NCBI GenBank assembly: GCA_023101885.1
Contig: JALPQD010000831.1
Coordinates: 160,255 to 224,254 of the forward strand
Length of the DNA: 64,000 nucleotides
Source of the DNA: Typhlomys cinereus
Lineage: Eukaryota > Chordata > Mammalia > Rodentia > Platacanthomyidae
Direction of reading: 5' to 3'
Below are positions 24,870 through 36,547 of the stretch, one piece after another. The notes under the pieces are model-generated. The model saw nothing but the letters and a program-made list of their open reading frames with translations, did no database searches and had not been told where the DNA came from. Numbering within the stretch: the stretch's first letter is position 1; each line of letters opens with the position of its first letter. Made by a program: the position numbers and the translations under genes.

Positions 24870-24995
24870 GCAGAGCCCGGTATAGTGATACTTGAAACCC
24901 CAGCACATAGGATGATAATGCAGAAGGATAGTGAGTGGGAGAGCTCAAGGCTATTCTGTCTACACAAAGAGCACCTGTCTCCCAAAAAATGTGTG
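24870..24995 (+). repeat. B1-like SINE, diverged
   Basis: GCCCGGTATAGTGATACTTG, AACCCCAGCACATAGGATGATAATGCAGAAGGATAG and CTCAAGGCTATTCTGTCTAC keep the B1 order. Confidence 0.55.
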
Positions 24996-25034
24996 TAAAA
25001 GGGGACTTCAAACCATCCATTCCATGTCAGCCAC

Positions 25035-25455
25035 TGTTGCAGTCAGCCTGCAACACTGTTGATAAATGACCATGACACAGCTTAAGGGAACAAGGAGTTT
25101 ACTTTCTTAAAACGGTCCGGTTACAGTTCTCAGTCCAGCTTGATGGAGCATGCACCAACACCAGGGCCGAGGGAACTGGCCACACCATCACTGCATAATG
25201 GCTGAGAGATGGACAATCTTTATTTGCCAGACCAGCATGTCTGGCCAAGTGAACAGAAGGATGCCAACTCTCTCAACCAGCTCTCTGTTATTTTTCCAGG
25301 GCCTAATCCCACCCACCATGGGCTGCGTCTTCCCCATCAGCCAGACAATCTCCTTCAGGTTTGTTCTGGGCCTAACTCAACCATCAATTCTCTATAACTG
25401 TGCCCAGAGCTCAAACCCTCAACAGTCAAGTTGACACCTGTGCTTAACTATGACA
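25035..25455 (-). repeat. Solo LTR, same family as the 9172-11191 element
   Basis: It has the same ends (TGTTGCAG ... ACTATGACA) and internal blocks (TCCAGCTTGATGGAGCATGCACC, CCAGACCAGCATGTCTGGCC, CAGACAATCTCCTTC). No second LTR nearby, so it is a solo LTR left by recombination between two LTRs. No exact target duplication is visible. Confidence 0.8.
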
Positions 25456-25459
25456 ACCA

Positions 25460-26440
25460 GTATGCTGGAGTCCAAGCTCATAGCAGTGAAACCCCATCAA
25501 CTGGTAATTGCATCCCAGCCAGATCTCTAACGATGCACTCTTAGTTCATGGTTTATTGTCTAGTCCTATCAGAATATCTTCAATAATTAGCATTACTGAG
25601 AATCTGTCATGTTCTAAATCTTAAATAATTCTCCCACATGTTGCCAAAAACAAACTGCTACCACTCACAATAAAAAAGAGTTTCCCAATTTTGTTTTCTA
25701 CTTCATTTCTTCATATCCATACATAAAATGGAGATCCAAGTCAGTTCGACTTCAAAGAGATCACCTTCAAGGAGATCACAGTTAAGCAGGAAGATGAAGC
25801 CTATCAGACTTGCCATGGAAGACTGACTCTGTAACTCATTGTACTTTTTAAATGAAATCTTTCTCTAAGATCCTTAAGATATTGCTTGCCCAGAACTTTC
25901 CATTCTGTTTTCATTAAGTTTCCTAACTGATGCTTTGATCAGTCCCTTGCCATATGCCAGAGACTATGTATATCAAACCCAGTTCATCTTCTTTAAGGGG
26001 CAAAGGAACATGAGCTTCTCTGCTTCCTGGCATCCAGGTGAAATCTTAGGACTAACGCATTCTAATGTGAAGAAAAATCATAGGTCATTCCTGGTCCAAG
26101 AGCAGGGTACAGAATAGTACTTTCCCTACAAACTTCCTGTCCTTCCCCCTGCCCTGTCTACTCTAGTATCTACATATTAAGATTGTAGATTTCCATGATA
26201 GAAGAAGGTATCTGAATTTCTGAATGATTACTTGAAAAAGTAGTAGGGCATCTACCTGACATTTAAAAAAATTGCTTTGGTCTTTCCAGCAACAAGAAAA
26301 AGTTTTCATTAAGATATTGAGATTTCATGTTATTCATTATGACCATTCATCTATACCAGAATTTCTAGATCTTGGCATAACTAATATTTTGTATAAGAGA
26401 AATCATTATTGTGCTTATATTCACCTGTGAATCATAGGAT
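25460..26440. other. No gene or repeat recognised
   Basis: AT-rich sequence with short frames only. Confidence 0.4.
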
Positions 26441-26449
26441 GGTTAGCTA

Positions 26450-26565
26450 TCTTGCTGGCCAACACCAGCAGACATCTGCAGATATATCCCAGTTGTGGCA
26501 ACCAACCAACCACAAGTGTCTCCAGACATTGACAAATGTCCCCTATGGAGCATATGACCTCTGCT
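26450..26565 (-). mobile_element. MER20-like DNA transposon fossil
   Basis: CCCAGTTGTGGCAACCAACC and GTGTCTCCAGACATTGACAAATGTCCCC are clear reverse-complement MER20 phrases. The rest of the element is eroded. Confidence 0.65.
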
Positions 26566-26589
26566 TTGAGGCCCACTGGCCTATGATGC

Positions 26590-28085
26590 CTAACATACTC
26601 ATCACATTTATATCCTTTTGGGTGTGGACAAACATCACTCATTTAGTATATAGAGCAATTGTCTCTTCCTAAAATTCCATACATAATTTACTAATTTCTC
26701 AATTTGAGTCACTCATATTCCAAAGTTCTTGAAAATTATTATCCAGTATATCACTGGATCGCCTTTCTTCTTTGTGCATTAAACAAATGCATGCACACGC
26801 TGCTACCTCTTTGTTTTTCTGCCTGCTATTTGCCCTCATGAAATTTTCAATTCCACTGTCACTTCATCTTTCCTTGCTGTCAATGCCCACAGCCACAAAG
26901 AAATCTACTAGGTAGTGGTTAATAGGTTTCATCTGACAGCAAAGCCGTAAGTACCTGACAGTCGGTGTTTAGGTCACAACATTGAAAGGGTAAGGATGTA
27001 TAAAACAGTATGTTGATGCCAGTAATGATGTGAACCTCAAACAGGATGGCAGTATCCATGCCACTATAGACACACTCTCTCAACTTGCTCTTTGTTGGAT
27101 TTCCCAGGTCTGTTATAATTTCGTTAAAAATAGGACCTACATACTACTCAGAAAATAAACTGTCAACTTATAAGTCATTAAGGACACAGGGTACTTTTTG
27201 AAATCAGTCAGAAGCTTGTTACTGATACATTAATCAAAGGGGAAAGATGCCTCCTGATGCAGTCATTTCTGAGACCTAGGGCAATTACACTGTCATGTTT
27301 TCTTTCTTAAAATTATGAGTTTTAGTAGAAAGTATATATTTTTAAGTTTCTGGGGTATAAAATATGGCTCTGCTCTTGACAGCCAAACTTCTCTTCAGTA
27401 ATCTTGTCCAAATTTTTAAATTGGACTAAAAACTAGACCATGGAAACTTAAACATCTACAAACAATTTTTTGGACATTTGTTTCCTGAATGCTTCGCTTT
27501 TATTTATTTTTTTCTTTTCAAACATATTTTGTGCTAAAAGAACCAATGTGTCATTGTCGTGGGCACAAAATCATCTTGTTTATTACAAAAGTGATTCATA
27601 CAAATTAGTAATGGAATAAATCTGTCCTTGGGAGCGGTAAACAATCCGCATGGAACACTCTCTAAAATTTAGTTAGATTTATCTCAAAACCTTATTGATT
27701 TGTGAAAATATACTGGTATTTCTATAAACAAGAAATGAAAATTAAATTACTGAGATGGAATCAAGAGTCCATGGCCCTTTACATTGCCAGAACACTCCCC
27801 AAACGTGAATTCCACAATGGAAATCAACAACTTTCTTGTTTAAGTCGATTGCTGATGAATACACATAAATTATCAGTGTTTCCTATTGATCTAATGTGGC
27901 TATTCCTGTTTCTAGAATACTCTTCATTTTCTATACTCACATGTTTTCAGTTGCAAAATCAGTTACTGTGAAACATGCCTTAATGCTCCTCAGTTGAGAA
28001 GCCTGGTAGTTTTCTTCTTCCAACAAGTTGCATTTTACCTTCACATTTTCTTTGACTTTGGCATCAATCTCTTCTTCTTACATCT
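26590..28085. other. Unrecognised sequence with a possible conserved non-coding block
   Basis: No repeat or gene is visible. The part at about 27530-27730 (GTTTATTACAAAAGTGATTC, AAACAATCCGCATGGAACAC) is repeat-free and motif-rich and could be a conserved element. This cannot be tested here. Confidence 0.25.
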
Positions 28086-28089
28086 TTCT

Positions 28090-28260
28090 TTAATTATAGT
28101 GGCATATGTGATGAAATTTACCATTTTAACAATTTTCAGCATGTAGTCCCCTGGCATCAATTGCTGGCATTATTGTGCAACCATCGCCAACATACATCTT
28201 CAGAAATCAATCACTTTCCACAGATTCCTCCCTCCAGTCCCTGGCTTCCCATTTTTCTTG
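28090..28260. repeat. Possible ancient L1-derived fragment
   Basis: AAATTTACCATTTTAACAATTTTCAG and TTGTGCAACCATCGCCAACATACATCTTCAGAA resemble a very common mammalian sequence that I associate with old L1 ends. Orientation and family uncertain. Confidence 0.4.
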
Positions 28261-28429
28261 CTCTGGAAAAGCATCCTTTTTATTGAAAAGACATTTCAAG
28301 TATCTGATCCAGAGTATGCATGCAATATTCAAGGTGTCATAGTGAGTTTCTTAGGTAAAAGATAACATTTGCTGGTCATTCTGTTATATTTATCACATTC
28401 TATAATGGTTGATTTATTCCTTGTTGTAA

Positions 28430-28500
28430 TACTTATTATAGGCTCATTTTCCTCCATTTTGCAGGTAAGGAAACTGATGCACTGGCAGCTTATATTCCTT
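28430..28500 (+). repeat. MIR-like core
   Basis: CTCCATTTTGCAGGTAAGGAAACTGATGCACTGGCAGC is a good match to the MIR core (ccattttacagatgaggaaactgaggcacagag). Confidence 0.6.
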
Positions 28501-29404
28501 ATTCAACTCCACTGGGAGCTTCAATACCTTATTTGAATTTATATTGCTAATATAGTATAAAGACAAAATTTAGACACAGAATTTCCAGTTGCAAAGCTTA
28601 CAGCATCCTTGAGTTATGCACTCTAACCTTATTTATCATATTTTCTGCTCTCAGAACTACAGATGTACACATTTCCAGACTATATTTTCCATGCATGCCC
28701 ATATTTACATGCACAACTTTGGTTACTATTCCTAAATCACAGCCTTCAATGCCTATCTATAGAACTCTCTCTAAAACTCAAAATCCACACTACACAAAAA
28801 CCATGGCAACAGAAATTGTGAACATCAGAACCCCATGAAAGATGGTAACAAAAGCCTAGATTGAACTCATGAATCTTCGGGTAAGTTGGGACTAGCTGAT
28901 TTTCTGGGCCGTGCTCCCCATGTTCTCTGTCCTATTTGTCCTGCACTAAAAGAAGTGAGCTTGTCCAGGTAATTCTTCCTTGGCAGAGTCTCAGGATGAC
29001 AAGTGGACACACACAAGGCCCCTTAGGGCTTAGGCTTGAAACTGGCATGTTGTCACTGTGCCTCCTCTACTGGCCAAAGCAAGTCCAAAAAAAAAAAAAA
29101 AACCAGAAAGGCAAGGGGAAAGGAACTGTATACACTATCTTTTCAGTACATGGAACATCAAGGTCTCCAAATGGCTGGGAATTTGGGTTGATTGAACTCA
29201 CTAAGTTTGGCTGCTATGCCTATCTTCTTATGCTCTTCTGTAACACCAACTGCCATAAATCCTACCCACTTTCATAGGTTCACCTGTCCTTTTCCACTCT
29301 TGACTTGATGTCATCATGTAAACAACCCTTTTCTCCACTACCTCCACTCAACCTTTTCAAATCTCTACAGGTCATTTACCTGTCTCTCTTATTCATAATC
29401 CAAT
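28501..29404. other. No gene or repeat recognised
   Basis: The 113-codon frame at 28936-29277 reads through a poly-A stretch (29089-29102) and has no recognisable domain. Confidence 0.4.
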
Positions 29405-29764
29405 CAGATCTCTTCTCCTTTTTTTTTTGTTTTTTAATACATTTTTTATTATTACCGCTCATACAAACTTAATAGGTAGACCAGTTCCCTCCCTCCCTCC
29501 TCCACCCCCCGAACCCCCTGCTCCCCCTCCCCTCACTCCCCATCCCCCAGTGCCTCCCCCCCAATTCCCAGAGAGTCCTTTATTGTGCATGCCTAACTCT
29601 CCTCTGGGTCCTCCTCTCCGATGACGTACAAGGATCCAGTGGCATTTCCCTGAACCCTTTCTCGTGTTCCCCTTAAGCATAGGAACACTACTGTGGCTGC
29701 CAATCCCTTGCCTCCAAGGATCTTGGTGCCTTTAGCTGATGCTAGACTTTGCAGATCTCTTCTC
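29405..29764 (-). mobile_element. 5'-truncated L1 (3' UTR end only) with 13-bp target duplication
   Basis: The insert (29418-29751) is the reverse complement of the last ~330 bases of the L1 at 43.5 kb: T-rich tail, TATTATTACCGCTCATAC, the C-rich tract, then TAAGCATAGGAACAC. It is flanked by exact copies of CAGATCTCTTCTC at 29405-29417 and 29752-29764. Frames with Pro or Gly repeats here come from the G-rich tract. Confidence 0.92.
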
Positions 29765-30650
29765 TTATCAAGAGTGTGCTAGCGCCATCTGATAAGGTAG
29801 AGAGGCTCCCAAGTATTACCCAATGGACAAGACAGCATCCCAACAACTGAGATTTATCCAACCCCAAAGGTCATCAGTGCATTTGGTTAGAAATAAGGTA
29901 ACAGGAGGAGAATGCTATCTCCCGAGGGGCAAGATCATCCTAGATAAAAGCTACCACTGGTCTAGCCTATTCTAACCACAGACTCACCTTCTGAGATATT
30001 CTCGTACATAATCTCTTCCACTTTCCAAGGGCAATTAAGTAAGAAATCTTGTCATGTTAAAATGTATGCATAGTCTCAGGCCCCTGTCTACTTTCCATTT
30101 GATCTGAACACCCTTGATGGAATATACCAGAGATGTGTGTTGGTAAGTGCATTCTGAGAAATCATTTTGTCCATAAGGAAAATACAGAAATTTGGGCTCC
30201 CACTAGCAATTTACTGACCTATAGTGCTTGGAATGAAACTGGCTACCCTGTTCTCTTTAATTGTTATATAACCTTCTCACAAATAAAATAATCCAATTCA
30301 TCTTTCATAGCTCAGTTCAAGGAAAAGGTTGTAAAAAAATGCTAGGCAGAAAGTGCTGAAGGACACCAGTTATTCATCCTGTACTATACAGAAAAAAAAT
30401 CTGTTGATTATGTACAATGACTAAAATGTGTAAAGAAAAAAATCTGCACAAGAATAATTAATCAATGTCAGGGTCTATTTACCCCTGTTGTTAGTAACTA
30501 CATGGGCCCCTCTGTCAAGAACTGATATTAACCAGGCTCACCAACCTGCTACCTCTGCAAAGACTGTGTTCATCTCAAGGCACAAGTCAAAAAAGGAACC
30601 AAGAGTTCATCTTTTCTAGAACAGGCATCCATGGCAGGCTACAAAAATAC
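29765..30650. other. No gene or repeat recognised
   Basis: Unremarkable sequence separating two L1 insertions. Confidence 0.4.
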
Positions 30651-31244
30651 AAAAAAAAATCTTTTTTAACATTTTTTATTATTATTTCCGCTCATACAAA
30701 CTTAATAGGTACACCAGTTCCCTCCCTCCCTCCTCCTCCCCCCGACCCCCCTGCTCCCCTTCTCCTCACCTCTCCCTCCCCATCCCCCAGTGCCTCCCCC
30801 CCAATCTCCGGAGAATCCTTTAATGTGCATGCCAGACTCTCCTCTGGGCCCTCCTCTCCGATGACGTACAAGGACCCAGTGGCTTTTCCCTGAACCCTTT
30901 ACCATGTTCCCCTTAAGCATAGGAACACTACTGCGGCTGTCAATCTCTTGCCTCCAAGGATCTTGGTGCCTTTAGCAAATGCTAGACTTTGTGGGGTCAA
31001 TAGTGTGTTGGACATTGCGCAGGGCATGCAAAGTCCAATTATGATTGCTTCAGCCCTAACTTGTGTGGAGTATCTTGCATATCATTGCTCCTCCCATCCT
31101 TGCGCTCTTACAATCTTACCACCCCCTCTTCTGCAAATTTCCCTGAGCTTCAGGATGGGTAGAGATTAGGCTGGCCTAGTTCTAGGTGGTTGATACAGAG
31201 TCTCTGAAGTTCTGCATTATGGTTTGTTGATTCAAAAAAAAAAT
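30651..31244 (-). mobile_element. 5'-truncated L1 (3' UTR) insertion
   Basis: The reverse complement matches the L1 3' UTR at about 44697-45258 nearly base for base. The insert runs from about 30661 to 31233. A-run duplications (AAAAAAAAAT at 30651-30660 and near 31235-31244) flank it. Contains one copy of the antisense open frame (30948-31169). Confidence 0.9.
30948..31169 (+). other. Antisense open frame in L1 3' UTR, copy 1
   Basis: A 73-codon frame that runs against the L1 strand. It contains SALTCVEYLAYHCSSHPCA and ends just after FRMGRD. The same peptide appears from L1 copies at 44753-44989 and 57483-57698. Protein status is unproven: the L1 copies are young enough for shared frames to persist by descent alone. 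Confidence 0.3.
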
Positions 31245-31925
31245 ATTGGTCCATATATTGTGACTGGCTTATCTCCAAAGCAGAGCACATGGCAAAAATT
31301 GGCACATGAAAAGTCGGAGAGGGGAATCTCCAACTACATTGGAAGGGACAGAAATGCCACAGGGATGGGAGGGTAGATGATGGCAGGACATTGACCATCA
31401 AGAGACTCTTGCAGTTAACTGAAGCTGAATGGGTTCGGGGACTTCTGGGAGATTGAGGACAGTCTTACCCAAAGTCATCCCAGAAGGGGCATGGCGCAGG
31501 TAGTTAAGGGTATTTTCCTGGGCATGAGATCCTGATGCTTTCACACTGCTTGGCTGTGCTGCTACAGGCTGCAAACAAAAAGCAAGTAGGAGTAGCAGAC
31601 ACAGGAGTTAAGAGTTTCATGTGTTGGTAGCACCGCACATCCTTACATGCCCAGGATGGAACTGCTCACTCTGCTCTCCCCTTGCCCATGCATCTCTTGA
31701 CAGCCTCCTTGTGCTCTGTCCCCTTGAGCTCGTTTCTGCATTTAGCAAAGTGGAAATTCTTTTACCATTGGTCTATCTCTGAGATTGTACTACTTTAGGA
31801 TAGACCAGAAGAATATGGATGCCTAGGCTGGTGCATCTTGGAACCTCCTACCAATTAAATACCTTTCATGCAAATTCTCATCTTCCCATCTATGCAGGAA
31901 AAACTCAATGATAAGATATAAACTC
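31245..31925. other. Mostly unrecognised; possible SINE head
   Basis: GGGCATGGCGCAGGTAGTTAAGGG at about 31487 resembles a tRNA-like SINE head, but no body follows that I can identify. Confidence 0.3.
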
Positions 31926-31929
31926 AAAA

Positions 31930-32110
31930 TGTTTTTATATTTTTCTACTTTTTTAATTCTTTGATGCTTTCATACATAAATGCAACGAATTTGTGTTTTC
32001 ACCCACTATTATTCAGTCCCACCCACTCCTGTCCCATTTCATACTTTCTCCTTTCCAGCCAGTCTCCCTCCTACTTCCACATCTTTTTTGCATGTGTGAT
32101 CGACTCGAAC
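31930..32110 (-). repeat. Possible old L1 (Lx-like) fragment
   Basis: A T-rich start followed by CCCACTATTATTCAGTCCCACCC and C-rich text resembles the reverse of old rodent L1 sequence. Weak, from memory. Confidence 0.35.
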
Positions 32111-32290
32111 ACTGGAATAGATTCCAATATAAGAAAATGTGTGTTCTCGGTTCCCTTTCTAAAAATTGGAGCACGGAAAATAAGCCTAGCTTAAGCAGAT
32201 ATTGAGCCCAGTCGGAGTTAGCAGAACTTTAACTTATATGAGGGAATCTGCAAATGTTTCAACACCAGGAATCATTATTTGAATCATTTA

Positions 32291-32294
<4 letters not shown>

Positions 32295-32331
<37 letters not shown>
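32295..32331. repeat. (AT)n microsatellite
   Basis: About 18 uninterrupted AT units, self-complementary and able to extrude as a cruciform. Confidence 0.95.
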
Positions 32332-32332
<1 letters not shown>

Positions 32333-32339
32333 CTGTGTT

Positions 32340-32760
32340 TTTATGTGGTGTTTGATGCTATTGTGAAAAATCACGTTAATTCATTTTAAAGCAGTTAATT
32401 TGCTAAGTTCAGGCATGAGGCTTTCAGGCAACAAGCTAAGACAATCACAGCAAATTGAATCATAAGAGGTTAAAATGAGGGTCTCCATAGCCATTGATAG
32501 GACTGTTGGAAAGCATGAAAGGAAAATTAGTCCTAACAATGTTTTGTTGACATTAGAACAGTGGTTGTGTAAGTGCCTCTGTATGTGTGTTTCCTGTAGT
32601 CCATCTGCTTGCAAAGTATTATTAAATGCCACATGGACTACACTGAGCTATTTATTAAGCTATTCATTGAGCAAATTATGCTGCTAATAGACAGATTATG
32701 GTTCCTTTCTGAGGCGCATTTACATAAAATTCTTGCAAATCGGTGACCAGGAAGGGATAT
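32340..32760. other. Candidate conserved non-coding element
   Basis: Repeat-free and rich in homeodomain-like cores (CACGTTAATTCATTTTAAAGC, GCAGTTAATTTGC, GAGCAAATTATGCTGCTAATAG). Frames on both strands (32381-32632, 32475-32687) overlap and show no domain. Regulatory identity is inference from texture. Confidence 0.35.
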
Positions 32761-32769
32761 GCAATCCTT

Positions 32770-33846
32770 TTAGTAGAGTTAAGTTTATGTAGGGCACATC
32801 TTCTTGTAGCATTTGGGTACACACAGGCTCTCATGTTTATTCAGACACACACTGATCCTCCATGCCCAGGTTCTGGAAGAAGGGTTGCTACTAGGGCCCA
32901 CAAGGTTTTCCAATAAAACTATAGAAGAGATTGTCTGGCCTTTTGATCTGTCCAATGTTATCAACGTAGATTCCTTGAATGTTTCCAAGAGGCCAATACA
33001 GACAATAGGGTTGTGAATATCAGGACTTCTAGCAGACGTTATCTCCCTAACCTAAAGTAAACCATTTCAGCACAATTATCATGCAACAGGTTATTTCATG
33101 GTTTCACGTCCATACTTAACTAGTGCTCAAGTATGTCTGTTTTCAGAAAGCCCAAAACATCTCTAAAGCTTTATGATCCTGTACTAGGTGTCTAAAGCAT
33201 GTATGCCTACATGAACCTACAACGTTTCACTTTTCCTACCTCACCAAGACTGCACTGACCAGTTCAAAGGATGAAAACCTTACTAAAATTAATCCAGTCA
33301 GGAAAGAGAATAAGGGTTCAAATCAGCAGACTAGCAGTGGAGGACGTGGTAGTATTCGACATGCTATGCAGAAACATATGATGCCGGAAAGAAGCATGGC
33401 ATGGGCTAGACATGTGCTCCTTGGTCACACACGTGAGCCTCCCACCCCAGCTGCTTGGACTTTTCTCAAATACTTGCCCCCAGGCCTCCAGGCTTCCTGC
33501 TCACCGTGCTGCTGTTGGCAGTCAGTCCCAGCACAGCTCTCCTGTGCGTCCTCACTTTGCAAAGGGCTGTTAGAAAGCTGAGAATGTGAAAGTCATCTCT
33601 GCATCCAGCACTGCAGAACATTCCAGTGAAGAGCTGGTCAGAAAGGGAAAGGCCAGCAAGTGCATTTCTTTGAGTACATTCCCAAACACAAATCCTTTGC
33701 TCCCCTTGTTTAAAGAAGATGGCCAAGATAGTATTACATCAGCTTTCTAGATCCATGGATTTACCTGTAGACTGAAATGCTAGGATGTCCTGAATTCAGA
33801 TTCGTTTCTTAGACTCCAGATTTAGTGCTCTGGGTTTCTAATTGGG
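32770..33846. other. No gene or repeat recognised
   Basis: Short overlapping frames on both strands at 32785-33016 and 33366-33726 carry no recognisable motif. Confidence 0.4.
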
Positions 33847-33946
33847 CTGACAGCTTTTTTTTTTTTTTTTAAGACACTGTGAGTCATGACTTTCTGAAAC
33901 TGTTCAAAACAAATGCGAACTTTAGCCACTTTTTAGCACAGGGCCT

Positions 33947-33963
33947 TGCTGCCCTCTGGTGGC
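33947..33963 (-). promoter_or_regulatory. CTCF-type insulator motif
   Basis: The minus strand reads GCCACCAGAGGGCAGCA, a near-ideal match to the CTCF core CCACNAGRKGGCRS as I know it. It is outside any repeat that I recognise. Its partner at 35436 points the other way. Confidence 0.65.
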
Positions 33964-34548
33964 AATTTGAAACATAATCTGAAGCCATTTGCCTTTCTGT
34001 AGTCGAGGTCTAGAAATCCCTTCACCTTGCACTTGTCTCAATTCTCCTCTGAATACACTTTTCTCCATGCTTGCCACATTAGCTTAATGACAACTTAGCT
34101 TCATCTCTTTCATTTACAAGATTTCTTTTTAAGCCCAACTGCATCCGATACTAAATTCCTCTGTGTCTGTAATCTGTTCCTGGAATTACAAATGTGCACC
34201 ACACCCCGGATACCTTTTTTTAAAATGGGTTCTAACTATCTAAAACATATCATCAGGCTTGCAATGCAAGTGATTTTACCTGTGCAAACATCTCACTGGT
34301 CCCATTAATAAATTAGTTGAGTTGATGTCACTTCTTAGCTATATTCCTTTGGTATTTATAACATAAGCACTATTATTGAGTATGTCTGCTTTTAAGGTTG
34401 CATTTCAATTCAATCTGTATAAATGAATTAGGAAGAATATGACTAAAAGTAATATAATTAATAGTGAATATGTGAATTAAATTGCATCTTGGGGGTTTAG
34501 AGGAAAGGTTGTCTGTGACAAAGCATTGCCATGTAGTTGAATCTGACT

Positions 34549-34640
34549 CGCTACATAGCTCAGGCTGGCCTGACCCTCACCATCCTCCTGCCTCGGGCTC
34601 AGCTCTAACAGCTAGAACTACAGCCCTGTACCCAGCAGGA
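34549..34640 (-). repeat. B1-like SINE fragment
   Basis: CGCTACATAGCTCAGGCTGGCC, CCATCCTCCTGCCTCGGGC and CTAGAACTACAGCCCTGTACCC are reverse-complement B1. Confidence 0.65.
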
Positions 34641-34689
34641 ATTATAATCTGAAAGTGCAAGGCTGTAGTGTATTAGAGATTGTGGGTAC

Positions 34690-34860
34690 ATTGCTAAGGG
34701 CTGGAAAACTATTCCTTGTCCTTCCAGGCTCTAGTCATGTGAGTAAGTTCCGGCCAATGCAATGATGGGCCTCTCCTAGGATGACCCAGAAATGCATCCC
34801 ACACAAGATCCTTTCTCCAGCCTCCTGCTGAAAGGAAAGGATGCCAGATGGGGCAGGGAG
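34690..34860 (+). repeat. Possible MLT1-type LTR fossil
   Basis: GTCATGTGAGTAAGTTCCGGCCAATGCAATG resembles the MLT1 'tgtgacttgctctggccaatg' region. Short and diverged. Confidence 0.35.
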
Positions 34861-34924
34861 GGGAAAACTCCAGTCAAGGAAGAAAGTCTCATAAAAACCA
34901 TATGAAATGCAGATCCCAGTGTCC

Positions 34925-35090
34925 ACAACTGAAGTTTTACTGGCACACGGTCACACTTACTCATTTACATACTGTCCACAGCTGTTTTTGTACTATAATA
35001 GCAGAGCAAGTAGTTGGGAAGAGACCCACAAAGCCTGAAATATTCCCAATCTGGCCCTTCGTAAAAACCTTGCTGATTTCTGCCTTGGAG
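34925..35090 (+). repeat. Common mammalian interspersed repeat, family not named
   Basis: TGAAGTTTTACTGGCACACGGTCACACTTACTCATTTACATACTGTC, then GCAGAGCAAGTAGTTG and CTGGCCCTTCGTAAAAACCTTGCTG, follow a widespread mammalian repeat that I recognise but cannot name safely. A second, inverted copy lies at 61955-62125. Confidence 0.55.
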
Positions 35091-35435
35091 CCTGGCTCCA
35101 AGCTGACAGGAGCATAGCTCTCTGAATCACTACAAGGGAGGCCACCTACCAAATAGCCTCACTGGGTGCTTACAGAAAGAGAAACAGCTTTGTTTTGTAA
35201 CTTCTCCCAGATTTAAGTGTTTCAAGTATTCATTCGTTTCCAGACATAGGATTACCTAAATAACAGGAAGATTCTCTTATAGACTATCTGGAGGCAGGGG
35301 CACAATGCAAACTAAGTATAAAAGATGTTACAATGTATAAAAGAGACACCATTCCATGCTTTGCATTCATGGCTTAATCACGCAAATTTTCAGTTCCCTG
35401 TGACAAAATATTTTGGGCGCTATATCCATTCATTG

Positions 35436-35450
35436 CCACCAGGTGGCGCT
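35436..35450 (+). promoter_or_regulatory. CTCF-type insulator motif
   Basis: CCACCAGGTGGCGCT matches the CTCF core almost perfectly on the plus strand. Together with the minus-strand motif 1.5 kb to the left, the two diverge, an arrangement often seen at boundaries between chromatin domains. Confidence 0.7.
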
Positions 35451-35454
35451 TAAA

Positions 35455-36174
35455 ATGCAATTTCATTAAACTTGGAAGGCCCCAACATGGTAGGTTCACT
35501 ATTAGTCCTGAAAATGTAGGAAAAGATATAAACCAGAATTTCTCCTTCCAGAAGAGGTGCACACATTTAGAATGACAGCAAAAAATGACTTCACAGTGAA
35601 TTTTAGCTCATAGATCATTTAATGTGTAGTCTGTAAATATACATCAACAAATATGATGTTGGTTTAATGATTATTCAAACCAAACCAATGTGGGCTTTGC
35701 CCATGTGATCATGGGTTCCGCTCTACACACACACATAATGCTGCCCTACAGGAGCTGTGTTTACAGAGTAAACATCAGCAGCCCAGTACTCCACTACCTT
35801 TCTATTAGTAACAGTACAATACAATTAGTAACATACAATATCTTTGTATCATTTTATGACTATCATATTTCCCATAAAATAAATTGCCCATCCTTATTAA
35901 ATCGGCATCTACTTTCAGACCATGAAAAAAAAGAGAGCGTTCGATATATTCTGAGGAAATGAAAGAAAGGTTGAAAGATTTGTGCTGAAAGGGTGAAGTG
36001 GTCTGGACAAGAGGCCATTCAGGGATTTGATTCTGAAGCAAACAGACTTAGGGGACTTGAAAGTTTGCACACACGCCCACCCAAGCACAATAGCTCTACC
36101 AAGTGAGTCATACCTAATTTGACTCACAAAAGGCAGACATTTCCTACACTGCTGCTGCCATGGGAATTAAAATT
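35455..36174. other. No gene or repeat recognised
   Basis: AT-rich sequence with short frames on both strands that overlap one another. Confidence 0.4.
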
Positions 36175-36382
36175 CTGTAGCAGTTCGCCTGCATGGTTGC
36201 TGATAAAACACCATCAAATGGCTTAAGGGAACAAGGGTTTATTTTCTCTTACTATTCCTGGTTACAGTTGTTTGTCCATCTTAGTAGGAGAGCTCACACC
36301 AGCACCAGGGCCTAGGGAAGTGGCCACACCATCTCTACACAATGGCTGAGAGAGGGATGATCCTTATTTGCTAGACCAGAAT
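36175..36382 (-). repeat. Partial LTR of the 9172-11191 family
   Basis: TGTAGCAGTTCGCCTGCATGG, GGTTTATTTTCTC, ACACCAGCACCAGGGC and CTATTTGC-type text match one half of the LTR. It stops after GCTAGACCAGA, so the rest is deleted. Confidence 0.75.
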
Positions 36383-36547
36383 AACCTCAATGTAGGGTGT
36401 GTGCATCCTGACCCAGGACTCTCTAATTAGCAGTAATTTATGTTCTGATGGATTCCTCTATCCTTGCAATAGGGAGAATCTTTCCAACCTCACATCTAGT
36501 CTCCCTGTTGGGGACTCAGTATCTGATAGCCACAATGGAAGGCAGGT

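Noticed and set aside
29427..29680. Proline-rich (+) and glycine-rich (-) frames
   Set aside because: These translate the C/G-rich tract of an L1 3' UTR copy, and similar frames appear in the other L1 copies.
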